A stretch of DNA of 64,000 bases. Origin: Nocardiopsis algeriensis (lineage in GTDB: Bacteria > Actinomycetota > Actinomycetes > Streptosporangiales > Streptosporangiaceae). The position numbers were made by a program, and so were the translations under genes. Below, piece after piece: positions 52,001-60,036 of this stretch (positions are counted from its first letter, which is position 1; each line of letters opens with the position of its first letter). The notes under the pieces are model-generated. The model was given only the letters and a program-made list of their open reading frames with translations, did no database searches and was not told the DNA's origin. The stretch is taken from NCBI RefSeq assembly GCF_014203695.1, contig NZ_JACHJO010000006.1, positions 1 through 64,000 on the forward strand. The letters are read 5' to 3'.

Positions 52001-53104
52001 GGCCGGGCCCGCGGCCAGGGCGACGGCGCCCAAGGACAGCAGGCCCAGAACCGCGGGCGCGCCCGCCGGGCCCGTGCCGCCGCCGAAGGGCACAGGGGTC
52101 CGGGACAGCAGCAGGCCGGTCGCCCCCGACACGAGCAGCGCGGAGGCCAGGGCCCACCAGCGCTGCGGTTCCACGGGGTCCTGGACGGCGAGGACCAGGA
52201 GCATCGCCGTCCCGGTGGACACCAGCCACAGGGTCACCGCGGCGGTGTACAGGGTCCGCAGCGGAACTCCCCGGCGGGGCGGGCCCAGCAGCCGGACGGC
52301 GGCGGCGCCGGCCAGGGCGGTCGCGGCGAGCACCGCCGGAACCCAGGCGGCCCGGTCGGGCAGGGGCAGGGAGAGCAGCAGGAGCAGGGGTACGGGCTGC
52401 ACGAGCAGGGCCGCGAGGACACGGGGGGACCCCAGGGGGACCGCCAGCGGGTAGAGCACCAGCAGCGCGCCGACGACCGACAGCGCGGCCGCCGCGTACC
52501 CGGGACCGCTGGAGAGGCGGTCGGACATGAGCAGCCACAGCGCCAGGGCGTCGATGCACAGCAGGGCCGCGAACAGGCTGCCGAACGTCTCGGCGGTCGC
52601 CCGCAGGCCGCGTCGGTGCGTCGGCAGGGCGGCGGCCGCGAAGGCGAGGGTGGTCAGGGCGAGGACCGAGGCGCGGGCTCCGGTGCCCATGTCGCTCCAG
52701 GTCCAGATGGCGAACACCAGCGCCGAGATCCCGACGAGCAGGCCGCCCAGGCCGAGGATGACGTTCTGGGCGGAGTACCTGCTCACCTCTCCCCGGGCGG
52801 GGCCGGGGGCGGGGAGGCGAGGAGCGGAGGGTGGGGGAAGGGGGGCGGCCGCGGCGACGGCGTGTGCGGCGGCGGCCGCGCTCTCGCGGCGGAGGGCGGC
52901 CAGGACGGCGGTGCGCTCGGACAGGAGCCGCAGCCTGTGGTGGTCGAGGCGGGCGATCTCGGAGTCGATGTGCCACAGCCGCTGGGCGGTCGCGCCCACG
53001 AGGGCGAGCCCGCACCGCATGCACGAGCGCGGGTGCGGTCCGACGGGAGCGCCGCAGTCCGGACACCCGGGGGAGGCGGCCGGCGGGGAATCTGGGACGT
53101 TCAT
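49043..53104 (-). CDS. Very large polytopic membrane protein (SCO7613-like)
   Basis: A 1353-residue protein. A short N-terminal zinc ribbon (CPDCGAPVGPHPRSCMRCG, residues about 14-32), a helical linker and then dozens of Ala/Leu/Val-rich transmembrane segments to the C terminus. It resembles the large actinomycete membrane proteins named after S. coelicolor SCO7613; function unknown. The reverse-strand frame is real: it reads as membrane helices throughout, while long frames on the other strand are basic, low-complexity shadows. ATG 53104 begins the Pro-rich stretch before the ribbon; ATG 53140 is an alternative. Divergent from the transglycosylase-like gene. Confidence 0.85.
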   Translation of the reverse strand: MNVPDSPPAASPGCPDCGAPVGPHPRSCMRCGLALVGATAQRLWHIDSEIARLDHHRLRLLSERTAVLAALRRESAAAAAHAVAAAAPLPPPSAPRLPAPGPARGEVSRYSAQNVILGLGGLLVGISALVFAIWTWSDMGTGARASVLALTTLAFAAAALPTHRRGLRATAETFGSLFAALLCIDALALWLLMSDRLSSGPGYAAAALSVVGALLVLYPLAVPLGSPRVLAALLVQPVPLLLLLSLPLPDRAAWVPAVLAATALAGAAAVRLLGPPRRGVPLRTLYTAAVTLWLVSTGTAMLLVLAVQDPVEPQRWWALASALLVSGATGLLLSRTPVPFGGGTGPAGAPAVLGLLSLGAVALAAGPARLPVLPRLPTALWSGDPATTALPAVQVLGFGDMPQMLLHLGAVLTGAALATGVTVLLRRDLLLPLLALILPPVLLALPLLLGLAHVGAVVWALAVGAAMLSASALTGTRPHAWVWTVTGTLTVVTGLIWAFPVRVVGLSALIAVGATTLGVLLLYRRAVLRAPLSPAPARLHPTPQAPHMHPAPPAREKLSMPGAPPRPAPIPGGALYWAGLVLLSVSLSSGLLLLPTLVALGPDARAPWWLLAASALLAGANCLLLGRLSSPSPAARGADSGSRGTFTAVGLLLLATAPLLIGGGGLPPAWPHAPWQAPPSAMADPAPRVLGTAALGGAEALVTALGLVAAGVLAVVLAALLDRSRTRIAAVVTAPPALVPLPLVLGLPYAAAAGWTMLVGAGLLLGVSAARGRAAWVQTVAGLLTLGLGLLWSTAEQHTTLSALALTALASLTGALVLRRSAPVGRAGGSENPRAAALTAVLVPLGAVAVSAVVAWGASLVSGQSGQTVWWLLALAVLLAGATGPVLGDRRVLGTPVAAVLGLLALGSAPLIASLPSLPALAAFSMSYPVAGAEPGDLLEPAHAFLGVAAAPNGAAAAALAAGILLAGLGAVAAVAATAREHTARAAALTAPPTLVALPVVAGAPFLAALVWALAVGTALVLWSALLHERRAAWLPGLTGLLTLAQGLGWSLAEQNATVGALMLTAVVGAVAAALARTPMAAVAATAVATAATGGFALALPLALGVPGEYAALMPIALAAGTAAVAPRLRSPLLEAAEVPATLWAVAALVTAVLVGTRAEVVALALAATGVIALATATRPGRRWSAAVGGVLMLGALWTALAAWNVRVPEAYTVVPALAALAVGWEWSRKAERPPSSWAAYAGGLALLLVPSTVLLLGGEDMAWRAPLLLAAAAGTAVWGLRSRLQAVLVLSGAVLVLASVRAFGPPLWDLTRLLPNWVPFAVTGALLLLVGARYEANLARLRRLGHLLGQMR

Positions 53105-53130
53105 GGCGCCATGGTGGCCTGCGGGCGCCC

Positions 53131-53191
53131 CTGAGTACATCGGTACGGATACTCAGAAAGTGGCGGAAGCCTCGTCTGACTCTCCGTACCG
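53131..53191. promoter_or_regulatory. Nested inverted repeats in the divergent promoter region
   Basis: CTGAGTA (53131-53137) pairs with TACTCAG (53150-53156), and CGGTACGGA (53141-53149) pairs with TCCGTACCG (53183-53191). The two pairings are mutually exclusive as RNA. They lie at the start of the large membrane protein gene. Confidence 0.45.
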
Positions 53192-53242
53192 GTGTACAGG
53201 TCGCAGGGAGGCGGAGTCGGCACCGTCTGTAGTGTGATCCAG

Positions 53243-53254
53243 AACACATGTGTT
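53243..53254. promoter_or_regulatory. AACACATGTGTT palindrome
   Basis: A 12-bp perfect palindrome embedded in a longer imperfect dyad TGTGA...TCACA (about 53233-53266). CRP/FNR-like half-sites are visible, but the spacing is not the standard 16 bp. It lies about 180 bases before the transglycosylase-like gene. Confidence 0.45.
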
Positions 53255-53432
53255 TTGGCGTCACATTCCATGACAATGATGCAGTCTGAAAATCACTGCC
53301 CAGAGCATCCCCCACCCCCGTGCGGCCCCGCCGCGGACGTCCGGTGACGAGAGACCGTCCCCTCCGCGCACGTGCCCGGGCCGTGCGGTCGGCGGCAGTG
53401 CGTCACGATCACCCCCACGCTGAAAGGCAACC

Positions 53433-54095
53433 GTGCTACTCAACCGAATGTCGCTGCGAAGTACGGCGACGGTCGGCGCGGCCACCCTCGTCGCAGGCGC
53501 GACGTTCGCCGTGTCCGCGTTCGCCGACGACAGCGTCGACCCGAACGTGGCGGCCAACGCCGCCGTTCCGGAGACGGAGGAGTCCGCCCCCGAGGAGGTC
53601 GTGGAGACCTCCGAGGAGGAGTTCTTCGCAGCCTCGCAGGAGATCGGAGAGGACGAGCTCACCACCCTGCGCGAGCAGGCGCGCCTGGAGCGCGACGCGG
53701 CCCTCGGCAACAGGACGCAGACGTCCGAAGCCGCGGGCAGCGACATCGAGGAGGAGAAGGAGGAGGAAGAGGAGGAGCTCCCCACCTACACGGGTGACCC
53801 CCGGGGCCTCGCCCTGGAGATGGTCCTTGCGCAGGGCTGGTCGGCAGGAGAGTTCCACGACTGCCTCGAGCCCCTGTGGGAGAAGGAGAGCAACTGGAAC
53901 CACACCGCCCAGAACCCCAGTTCGGGCGCGTACGGCATTCCCCAGTCCCTCCCCGGCGACAAGATGGCCACCCACGGCAGCGACTGGCAGACCAACCCTG
54001 CCACGCAGATCGCGTGGGGCATCGACTACATCAAGGGCCGCTACGGCACCCCCTGCGGTGCCTGGGCCCACTCCCAGTCGGTCGGCTGGTACTGA
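53433..54095 (+). CDS. Secreted transglycosylase-like (Rpf/SLT-type) protein
   Basis: A 220-residue exported protein. Signal peptide about 1-31 (MLLNRMSLRSTATVG to SAFA-DD). A long acidic, Glu-rich linker (about 35-125) leads to a C-terminal lysozyme-like domain (about 125-220): FHDCLEPLWEKESNWNHTAQNPSSGAYGIPQSLPG, in parts, with the catalytic Glu in EKESNW, and GTPCGAWAHSQS. It should cut or remodel peptidoglycan. GTG start with AAAGG upstream. The region upstream (53105-53432) holds several inverted repeats. A 20-bp terminator follows. Confidence 0.88.
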   Translation: MLLNRMSLRSTATVGAATLVAGATFAVSAFADDSVDPNVAANAAVPETEESAPEEVVETSEEEFFAASQEIGEDELTTLREQARLERDAALGNRTQTSEAAGSDIEEEKEEEEEELPTYTGDPRGLALEMVLAQGWSAGEFHDCLEPLWEKESNWNHTAQNPSSGAYGIPQSLPGDKMATHGSDWQTNPATQIAWGIDYIKGRYGTPCGAWAHSQSVGWY

Positions 54096-54120
54096 CAAGC
54101 GCGGGTACCGACAGGCGGAA

Positions 54121-54165
54121 GACGGGCGGCCCCCGGCGAGGAGATCTCGCCGGGGGCCGCCCGTC
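54121..54165. terminator. Bidirectional terminator
   Basis: A perfect 20-bp stem (54121-54140 with 54146-54165) and GAGAT loop between the transglycosylase-like gene and the convergent kinase gene. Confidence 0.9.
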
Positions 54166-54172
54166 GTCGTGG

Positions 54173-56143
54173 TCAGAGGTGGGGGTCGAAGGAGTCCATG
54201 ACCTCCGCGGGGAGGTCGTCGTAGTAGGTGGCGTCTCCGCGCGGCACGTTCACCGACACCATGTAGAAGACGCGGTCGCCCTCGTAGTCCATGTTGATCG
54301 CGTACGCCCAGAAGCGGCGCTCGGGGGTGGGCCACGTGTCGTTGGTGAGCTTGGCCTCCACCAGGGCGACGTCCCAGCCGTCCTCGTAGAAGCCCTCGGT
54401 GAACTCCGTCAGATCGAGCTGGAAGTAGCTGCTGGTGACGTCGCCCTCGACGTCGGTGCCGCCCTTGGTCTCCTCCAGGTACTCGTAGCTGGTGCCCGTG
54501 AACTCCTCCTCGGTCCACCCCGCCACCCACACCTGGTGGTCGCCGCCGGGCGCGACGAACACCGCCAGGCCGCTGTCGATCTGGCTCTCGTCGACCTCCC
54601 ACCCCTCGGGGTGGTCCACGTCGAACCACTGCGACTCGTAGGTCGTCAGGGAGTCGTAGGAGGGAGGGCCCCCGTCGTCATCGTCATCGTCGTCGTCATC
54701 GTCGGAGGAGGGGACGTGCGACGGTGCCGGCTCCGCCGGGGCGCCGGACTCGGGCAGGGCGGCCGCCGGGCGGTCCGTTCCCAGGTCCTCGGTCTCGGGG
54801 CTCCGGGACCACAGCACGCCGCCGACCGCGGCCACGGCGATGACCAGCACCGCCAGGGCCGCGCCGCCCACACCGAGCAGGACCCGGTTGGCCCCCGCGC
54901 CGCCGCTCCTGCCCGGCGGAGGGACAGGGGAGGGGAGGGCCGCCGGGCCCGCTCCGCTGTGCATCGCGTAGGGGCTCGGACCGGAACCGGGTGGGAAGGG
55001 ACGCGGGGGAGTGGTCGGCCCGCTCGGCCCCCCGTGCACGGGGACGGGTCCGCCGGTGGGGCCCGGAACCGGATGTCCGCCGCTCGGCGCCCTGTGGCCG
55101 CCGAGGGGTCCGCTGGTGGGGCCGGGACCGCCGAACTGGCCGGTGTGTCCGAGGGGTCCGCTGGTGGCGCCGGGACCGCCGAACTGGCCCGTGTGTCCGA
55201 GAGGCCCGCTGGTCGCGCCGGGACCGGGGGCCGGATATCCGCCGCTCGGTGCCCCCGAGGGCGGCTGGGGACCACCGGCTCCGGCACCGACGGCTCCGGC
55301 CGCGTGCGGACCGGTTCCCGTGCCCGGGCGCAGCTCGCTCAGCAGCGTCAGGGCCTGGTCCACGGTGAGGCGGCGGTCCGGGTCGCGCTCCAGCAGCCCG
55401 GTGATCACCGGCGCCAGCCATCCGGCCCGCCGCATGGGCGGCAGCGGGGACGACAGCACCGCCGCGATCGCGGCCGTGATGCTCTCCCTGCGGAACGGGG
55501 ACAGGCCCTCGACGGCCGAGAACAGGGTGACGCCGATGCTCCACAAGTCGCCCCGGTGCTCGGCCGGGCCGCCCTCCAGACGTTCGGGAGGCATGTACTC
55601 GGGCGAGCCGATCAGCGCGCCGGTACGGGTGATGCTCGGCCCGCCCTCCATCGTGGCGATGCCGAAGTCGGTGAGGATGACGCGGCCGTCGGTGGACATC
55701 ATGATGTTGCCCGGCTTGATGTCCCGGTGCAGGACCCCCGCCTCGTCGGCCGCCTTCACGGCCTGGAGCAGCGACTCCGCGATGTCGGCCACCGTGTCGG
55801 GGTCCAGGGCGCCGCGCCGGCTGAGCATGTCCTGGAGGGAGCCGCCCTCGACGAGTTCCATGACGACCCAGGGGTCGCCCTCGAACTCGAACACGTCGTG
55901 GATGGTGATGACCGCGGGATGGGAGATGCGGGCGGCCGACTGGGCCTCGCGCCGCACGCGGGCGTGGGCGTCCGCGCGCTCGGAGTCGGTGAAGTGGTCG
56001 GGGAGAAGCACCTGTTTGATCGCGACGACGCGGTCCAGCGACGGGTCGAAGGCCTCCCAGACCACGCCCATGCCACCGCGGCCGAGTTCACGGCGCAGGA
56101 CGTAACGGTTCGCGACGGTCTGCTCGTCGCTGTTGCTCGACAT
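54173..56143 (-). CDS. Receptor-like Ser/Thr protein kinase with repeat linker
   Basis: A 656-residue kinase. Kinase domain about 12-275: GRGGMGVVW, VAIKQVL, HRDIKPGNIMM, DFG in LTDFGIATM, and SPEYMPPERL. A long Pro/Gly linker (about 280-415) contains tandem GPLGHTGQFGGPGATS-type repeats encoded by 48-bp DNA repeats (about 55085-55230). One transmembrane helix (about 424-447) is followed by an Asp-run (nine Asp) and an extracytoplasmic domain of about 140 residues (YESQWFDVDHPEGWEV) that resembles secreted lipoprotein-like folds. No PASTA domains. Signal and substrates unknown. Confidence 0.92.
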   Translation of the reverse strand: MSSNSDEQTVANRYVLRRELGRGGMGVVWEAFDPSLDRVVAIKQVLLPDHFTDSERADAHARVRREAQSAARISHPAVITIHDVFEFEGDPWVVMELVEGGSLQDMLSRRGALDPDTVADIAESLLQAVKAADEAGVLHRDIKPGNIMMSTDGRVILTDFGIATMEGGPSITRTGALIGSPEYMPPERLEGGPAEHRGDLWSIGVTLFSAVEGLSPFRRESITAAIAAVLSSPLPPMRRAGWLAPVITGLLERDPDRRLTVDQALTLLSELRPGTGTGPHAAGAVGAGAGGPQPPSGAPSGGYPAPGPGATSGPLGHTGQFGGPGATSGPLGHTGQFGGPGPTSGPLGGHRAPSGGHPVPGPTGGPVPVHGGPSGPTTPPRPFPPGSGPSPYAMHSGAGPAALPSPVPPPGRSGGAGANRVLLGVGGAALAVLVIAVAAVGGVLWSRSPETEDLGTDRPAAALPESGAPAEPAPSHVPSSDDDDDDDDDDGGPPSYDSLTTYESQWFDVDHPEGWEVDESQIDSGLAVFVAPGGDHQVWVAGWTEEEFTGTSYEYLEETKGGTDVEGDVTSSYFQLDLTEFTEGFYEDGWDVALVEAKLTNDTWPTPERRFWAYAINMDYEGDRVFYMVSVNVPRGDATYYDDLPAEVMDSFDPHL

Positions 56144-56254
56144 GTACTGCCCTCTCGGACGCCGACGCTGTACGCTGCTCTGTCAAGAATGTCCGACGCC
56201 TCCCGGTTCTGGAAGGTTCCTGGACACCGGACATCGCAATCGAAGCGCGATCGT

Positions 56255-56287
56255 GGCGGGGCACCCCGTCGCACGGAGCGCCCCGCC
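56255..56287 (-). terminator. fumC terminator
   Basis: GGCGGGGC (56255-56262) pairs with GCCCCGCC (56280-56287) with an inner CCGT/ACGG stem, about 45 bases beyond the fumC stop on the minus strand. Confidence 0.7.
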
Positions 56288-56330
56288 GTCGCCGTCCGTC
56301 TCCCTCAGAGGCCGCGGACCTCGGAGGGCG

Positions 56331-57719
56331 TCACTGGGAGTTGGTCATCCCCAGGACGTCGAGGGCGGCGTCCAGCTGCTCCTCGGTGAGCTTGCCGTCC
56401 TCGATGTAGCCGCGCTCGACGACCACCTGGCGGATGGTCTTCTTCTCCTTCAGCGACTGCTTGGCGACCTTGGCGGCCTCCTCGTAGCCGATGTAGCGGT
56501 TGAGCGGGGTGACGATCGAGGGGGAGGACTCGGCGTAGGTGCGGCACTGCTCGACGTTGGCCTCGATGCCGGCGACGCAGCGGTCGGCGAACACGCGCGA
56601 CACGTTGGCCAGCAGGCGGATCGACTCCAGGACGTTGCGGGCGATCAGCGGCAGCTGCACGTTGAGCTCGAAGTTGCCGCTGGCGCCGCCGAAGGCCACG
56701 GCGGCGTCGTTGCCGACGACCTGCGACGACACCTGGAGCATGGCCTCGCACAGGACCGGGTTGACCTTGCCCGGCATGATCGAGGAGCCCGGCTGGAGGT
56801 CGGGCAGGAAGATCTCGGACAGGCCGGTGGTCGGGCCCGAGCCCATCCAGCGGATGTCGTTGGCGATCTTGGCGAAGCCCACCGCGATCGTCCGCAGCTG
56901 GCCCGAGAGCTCGACCAGGCCGTCACGGGCGCCCTGCGCCTCGAAGTGGTCGCGGGCCTCGGTCAGCGGCAGGCCGGTGTGGGCGGCGATCTCGGCGATG
57001 ACCTTGGCCGAGAAGCCCTCCGGGGTGTTGATGCCGGTGCCCACGGCCGTGCCGCCCAGCGGCAGCTCGCCCACGCGCGGCAGCACGGCCTCCAGGCGCT
57101 CCACGCCGTAGCGCACCTGCGCGGCGTAGCCGGCGAACTCCTGGCCGAGCGTCACCGGGGTGGCGTCCATGAGGTGGGTGCGACCGCTCTTGACGACGGT
57201 GGCGAACTCCTCGGCCTTGGCGGCCAGGGCGCCCTCGAAGTGCCGCAGGGCCGGAATCAGCTCGTTGACCACGGCGGCGGTGGCGGCGATGTGGATGGAG
57301 GACGGGAACACGTCGTTGGAGGACTGCGAGGCGTTGACGTGGTCGTTGGGGTGCACCTCCAGGCCGGTGCGCTCCTTGGCCAGGGTGGCCACGACCTCGT
57401 TGGTGTTCATGTTGCTCGACGTGCCCGAACCGGTCTGGAAGACGTCGATGGGGAACTCGTCGTTCCACTTGCCCTCGGCGACCTCCAGCGCGGCCTCGCG
57501 GATCGCCTTGCCGAACTCGTCGCTGATCACGCCCAGTTCGGCGTTCACCTTGGCCGCGGCGGCCTTGATCTGGCCGAGGGCGGCGATGTGGGCGCCTTCG
57601 AGGCCCTGGCCGGAGATCGGGAAGTTCTCGACGGCACGCTGCGTCTGGGCCCGCCACTTGGCCCTGGCCGGAACCTTGACCTCACCCATCGAGTCGTGCT
57701 CGATACGGAACTCGCTCAT
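56331..57719 (-). CDS. fumC: Fumarate hydratase, class II
   Basis: A 462-residue, oxygen-stable homotetrameric enzyme that hydrates fumarate to malate in the TCA cycle. Superfamily signature [11 protein letters not shown] is intact (about 315-325), with [22 protein letters not shown] and the [14 protein letters not shown] region holding the catalytic His. ATG 57719 begins [14 protein letters not shown] and has GGAGAGATGGG upstream; the open frame extends to 57779. Located near glpX as in other actinobacteria. Confidence 0.96.
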   Translation of the reverse strand: MSEFRIEHDSMGEVKVPARAKWRAQTQRAVENFPISGQGLEGAHIAALGQIKAAAAKVNAELGVISDEFGKAIREAALEVAEGKWNDEFPIDVFQTGSGTSSNMNTNEVVATLAKERTGLEVHPNDHVNASQSSNDVFPSSIHIAATAAVVNELIPALRHFEGALAAKAEEFATVVKSGRTHLMDATPVTLGQEFAGYAAQVRYGVERLEAVLPRVGELPLGGTAVGTGINTPEGFSAKVIAEIAAHTGLPLTEARDHFEAQGARDGLVELSGQLRTIAVGFAKIANDIRWMGSGPTTGLSEIFLPDLQPGSSIMPGKVNPVLCEAMLQVSSQVVGNDAAVAFGGASGNFELNVQLPLIARNVLESIRLLANVSRVFADRCVAGIEANVEQCRTYAESSPSIVTPLNRYIGYEEAAKVAKQSLKEKKTIRQVVVERGYIEDGKLTEEQLDAALDVLGMTNSQ

Positions 57720-57868
57720 TGCTACCCATCTCTCCTGGGAAAACCTGTGACTCAAAGCCTGCCAGACGCACACCGGCACACCGCCATCTCACCCCCGGTT
57801 GGCGGTGTAACCCGTGTCATGCCCCCATCCTCCCAGGTGGAGCCCGCTTTCCCCGGGGGAGGGACGGT

Positions 57869-58471
57869 TCAGGAACCGATGCCGCGGCGGCGCTCGCGGC
57901 GCCGCAGCGCGGGGAAGCGCCGCTTCTTCGGGGCCCGGATCCGGACGACGCCGAAGAGCGAGAAGCCGTCGATCTCCAGCACCGGAGGGTCAGGCAGCGT
58001 CGAGCGGCGGGCGGTGGTGGTGCGCATGCCCAGGAAGGACCAGCCGTTGACCCGCACCTCCACCCCCTCGGGTACGTCGATCTCGACCCGGCCGAGGACC
58101 GCCGTGACCGTCATCCGGTGGTGGTTGCGCATCAGGAGGGCCTCGCGCATGTCCACGTCGACGCGCCCGGCGAGCGCCAGGACCAGGTCCCGGGGGTAGG
58201 CGACCCAGCGGCCCCGGCGGGAAGCACTGCCGAACAGGCCGAGGGCGGGCTGGTGGTCGAGGCGCAGAGGCTGCTCCTCCAGGGGCAGGAGGTCGGCAGT
58301 GACGGCCGGGAGCTCGCCCAGCGTTCTGGCCGACTGGACGACGGAGCAGCGCTCGTCGAACTCCTCCAGGTCGATGCGGCCGTCGGAGGCGGCCTCGCGC
58401 AGAACCTTCAGGACGCGCTCCCTGTCGCTGTCGGAGGCGCGCAGACGGTGGGGGGACACTTCCTCGCTCAC
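57869..58471 (-). CDS. DUF1707 protein with LiaF-like C-terminal domain
   Basis: A 200-residue soluble protein. DUF1707 occupies about residues 6-58 (HRLRASDSDRERVLKVLREA, DGRIDLEEFDERC). The C-terminal part (about 95-185) has beta repeats VDMREALLM, GRVEIDVPEGVEV and FSLFGVVRI, like the cell-wall-active antibiotic response domain of LiaF. An envelope-stress role is suggested by that domain, not shown. GTG start. It lies just upstream of fumC on the same strand and divergent from the ABC exporter. Confidence 0.85.
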   Translation of the reverse strand: MSEEVSPHRLRASDSDRERVLKVLREAASDGRIDLEEFDERCSVVQSARTLGELPAVTADLLPLEEQPLRLDHQPALGLFGSASRRGRWVAYPRDLVLALAGRVDVDMREALLMRNHHRMTVTAVLGRVEIDVPEGVEVRVNGWSFLGMRTTTARRSTLPDPPVLEIDGFSLFGVVRIRAPKKRRFPALRRRERRRGIGS

Positions 58472-58803
58472 AGGGCCCAGACTACGGGGCCGCCCCTCCG
58501 CCGGGCCGGACCGCCGCCGGGTCGAATCGGCGGGGCCGGAATCGCCCCGGCCGGGCGCAAGGGGTTTCTTCTCCGGCCGGGGCGGCCTTCCGGATGGCCG
58601 AAAGGCGGGGCAAGTGACTATTACAGATGTGCCGGACAAAGAAAAATCGAGTACCGAAGCGCAAAGCTCCGGACAGCTCCCACCTCGGCCGAACCCGGTG
58701 CGCGGCGTCCCTTTTATCAACTCTGTCCGCAAATACAGAGCAGTGGGCCGCGCCTCCGAAAAACATTTGGCCAACGGCCGCGTCGACTGCCTAACGTGAC
58801 CCT
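58472..58803. promoter_or_regulatory. Divergent region upstream of the ABC exporter
   Basis: 332 bases without a supported gene. The right part (about 58615-58780) is clearly richer in A and T than its surroundings. CTCTGT (58721-58726) and ACAGAG (58735-58740) form a 6-bp dyad with an 8-base centre that could be an operator for the exporter. Confidence 0.4.
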
Positions 58804-59766
58804 ATGACTGCTTCGAAACCGGGCCTTCGTCCCCCCGCCGCGGAGTCGGGTGGCGACCCGGTCGCACCGGCCCTGCTCCTGCGCGGAGTCGTCAAGCGCT
58901 TCGGTCCGTTCACCGCCGTCGACGGACTCGACCTGGAGGTGCCGCGCGGGATCGTCCTGGGCCTTCTGGGGCCCAACGGCGCAGGGAAGTCCACCACGAT
59001 GAGGATGCTCACGGCCCAGTCCGTGGCCGACGAGGGGGAGATCAGCATCCTCGGCCACCGGATCCCCGAGGAGTCCAAGTGGGCCCGCGCCCGCATGGGC
59101 GTCGTGCCCCAGCACGACAACCTCGACGAGGAGCTCACCGTCGAGCAGAACCTGCGGATGTTCACCTTCCTGTACCGGGTGCCGCGCCGCCTGCGCGGTG
59201 AGGCGATCGCGCGTGCCCTGCGGCTCGCCCAGCTCGAAGGCCGCGGTGACAGCCTCGTCGAGGACCTCTCCGGCGGTATGCGCAGGCGCCTGCTCATCGT
59301 CCGCGCCCTCATGCACCGCCCCGAACTCGTCCTCATGGACGAACCCACCGTCGGGCTCGACCCGCAGGTGCGCCAGGACCTGTGGGGCGTCATCGACGCG
59401 CTCCGCCAGGAGGGCGCCACCGTCCTGATGTCCACCCACTACATCGAGGAGGCCGAGCGCCTCTCCGACGAGGTGGCGCTCATGGCGGCGGGGAAGGTGG
59501 TCGAACGCGGCACGCCGGCCGACCTCGTCGCCAAGTACGCGGGTCGGAACGTCGAGGAGTACACCCCGGGCGACGGCGGCGCCGACGCCCTGGAGCAGCT
59601 CGTCCGCAACCACGGCCTCCCCACCCGCCGCACCGGAACCACGGTGTCCGTCCTCCGCGCCGAGGAGATCCCCGAGAGCCTCCGCTCCCGCCTGCCCGTT
59701 CCCCAGCGCCGTGACAGCACCCTCGAGGACGTCTTCGTCACCCTCACCGGAGAAAGCTTCGACTGA
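58804..59766 (+). CDS. ABC transporter ATP-binding subunit (DrrA/NodI type)
   Basis: A 320-residue ATPase of the drug or polyketide exporter class. Walker A LGPNGAGKSTTM (about 59-70), Q-loop VVPQHDNLD, signature DLSGGMRRRL, Walker B ELVLMDEPTVGLDP and the H-loop STHYIEEAE are all present, followed by a C-terminal DrrA-like extension (about 240-320). Its permease partner lies 270 bases downstream, separated by repeat locus D, which is unusual for such a pair. The substrate is unknown. Confidence 0.94.
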   Translation: MTASKPGLRPPAAESGGDPVAPALLLRGVVKRFGPFTAVDGLDLEVPRGIVLGLLGPNGAGKSTTMRMLTAQSVADEGEISILGHRIPEESKWARARMGVVPQHDNLDEELTVEQNLRMFTFLYRVPRRLRGEAIARALRLAQLEGRGDSLVEDLSGGMRRRLLIVRALMHRPELVLMDEPTVGLDPQVRQDLWGVIDALRQEGATVLMSTHYIEEAERLSDEVALMAAGKVVERGTPADLVAKYAGRNVEEYTPGDGGADALEQLVRNHGLPTRRTGTTVSVLRAEEIPESLRSRLPVPQRRDSTLEDVFVTLTGESFD

Positions 59767-60030
59767 CCGCCCACCCCGCCGAGGGCGCCGGCAGGCCCCA
59801 AGCAAGCACAGGAGGGTGGCGGCGGGCAACAAGCAGACCGGAGCGAAGCGCCGGTTCCCCGCAAGCCCACCCGAGCCCCAGGGGGTGTGCCGTGAGGGCG
59901 CCGGCGGGGTTCTGCAGGAGTGGAGCGAACACGCGAGGAACGAGCGTGTGAGCGTAGCGACGAAGAACCGCGCCCGAAAGGCGCCCGAACAGGGGCCGAA
60001 GCGAAGCGGAGGCCCCGAAGCAAACACAGG
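59767..60030 (+). repeat. Interspersed repeat cluster, locus D, inside the ABC operon
   Basis: Starts at the stop codon of the ATPase gene and ends with AAACACAGGAG, whose AGGAG is the SD of the permease. It contains a truncated terminal box (about 59783-59811), a GGAGGGTGGCGGCGGGCAAC box, the CCCCAGGGGGTGTGCCGTGA box, one structured unit and a final GCGAAGCGGAGGCCCC box. It will be transcribed with the operon. Confidence 0.9.
59896..59986 (+). ncRNA. 91-nt structured repeat unit, copy D
   Basis: GGGCGCC (59896-59902) pairs with GGCGCCC (59980-59986). The terminal stem is ACACGC/GCGTGT around GAGGAACGA, the B-type pair set with the A-type loop. One change in the internal loop (GAGCGTAGC for GAGCGCAGC). 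Confidence 0.55.
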
Positions 60031-60036
60031 AGACCC

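Noticed and set aside
48975..53315. Very long open frames on both strands over the large membrane gene
   Set aside because: Only the minus-strand frame 49043-53104 reads as regular membrane helices with a zinc ribbon; the others are Arg/Pro/Gly-rich shadows.
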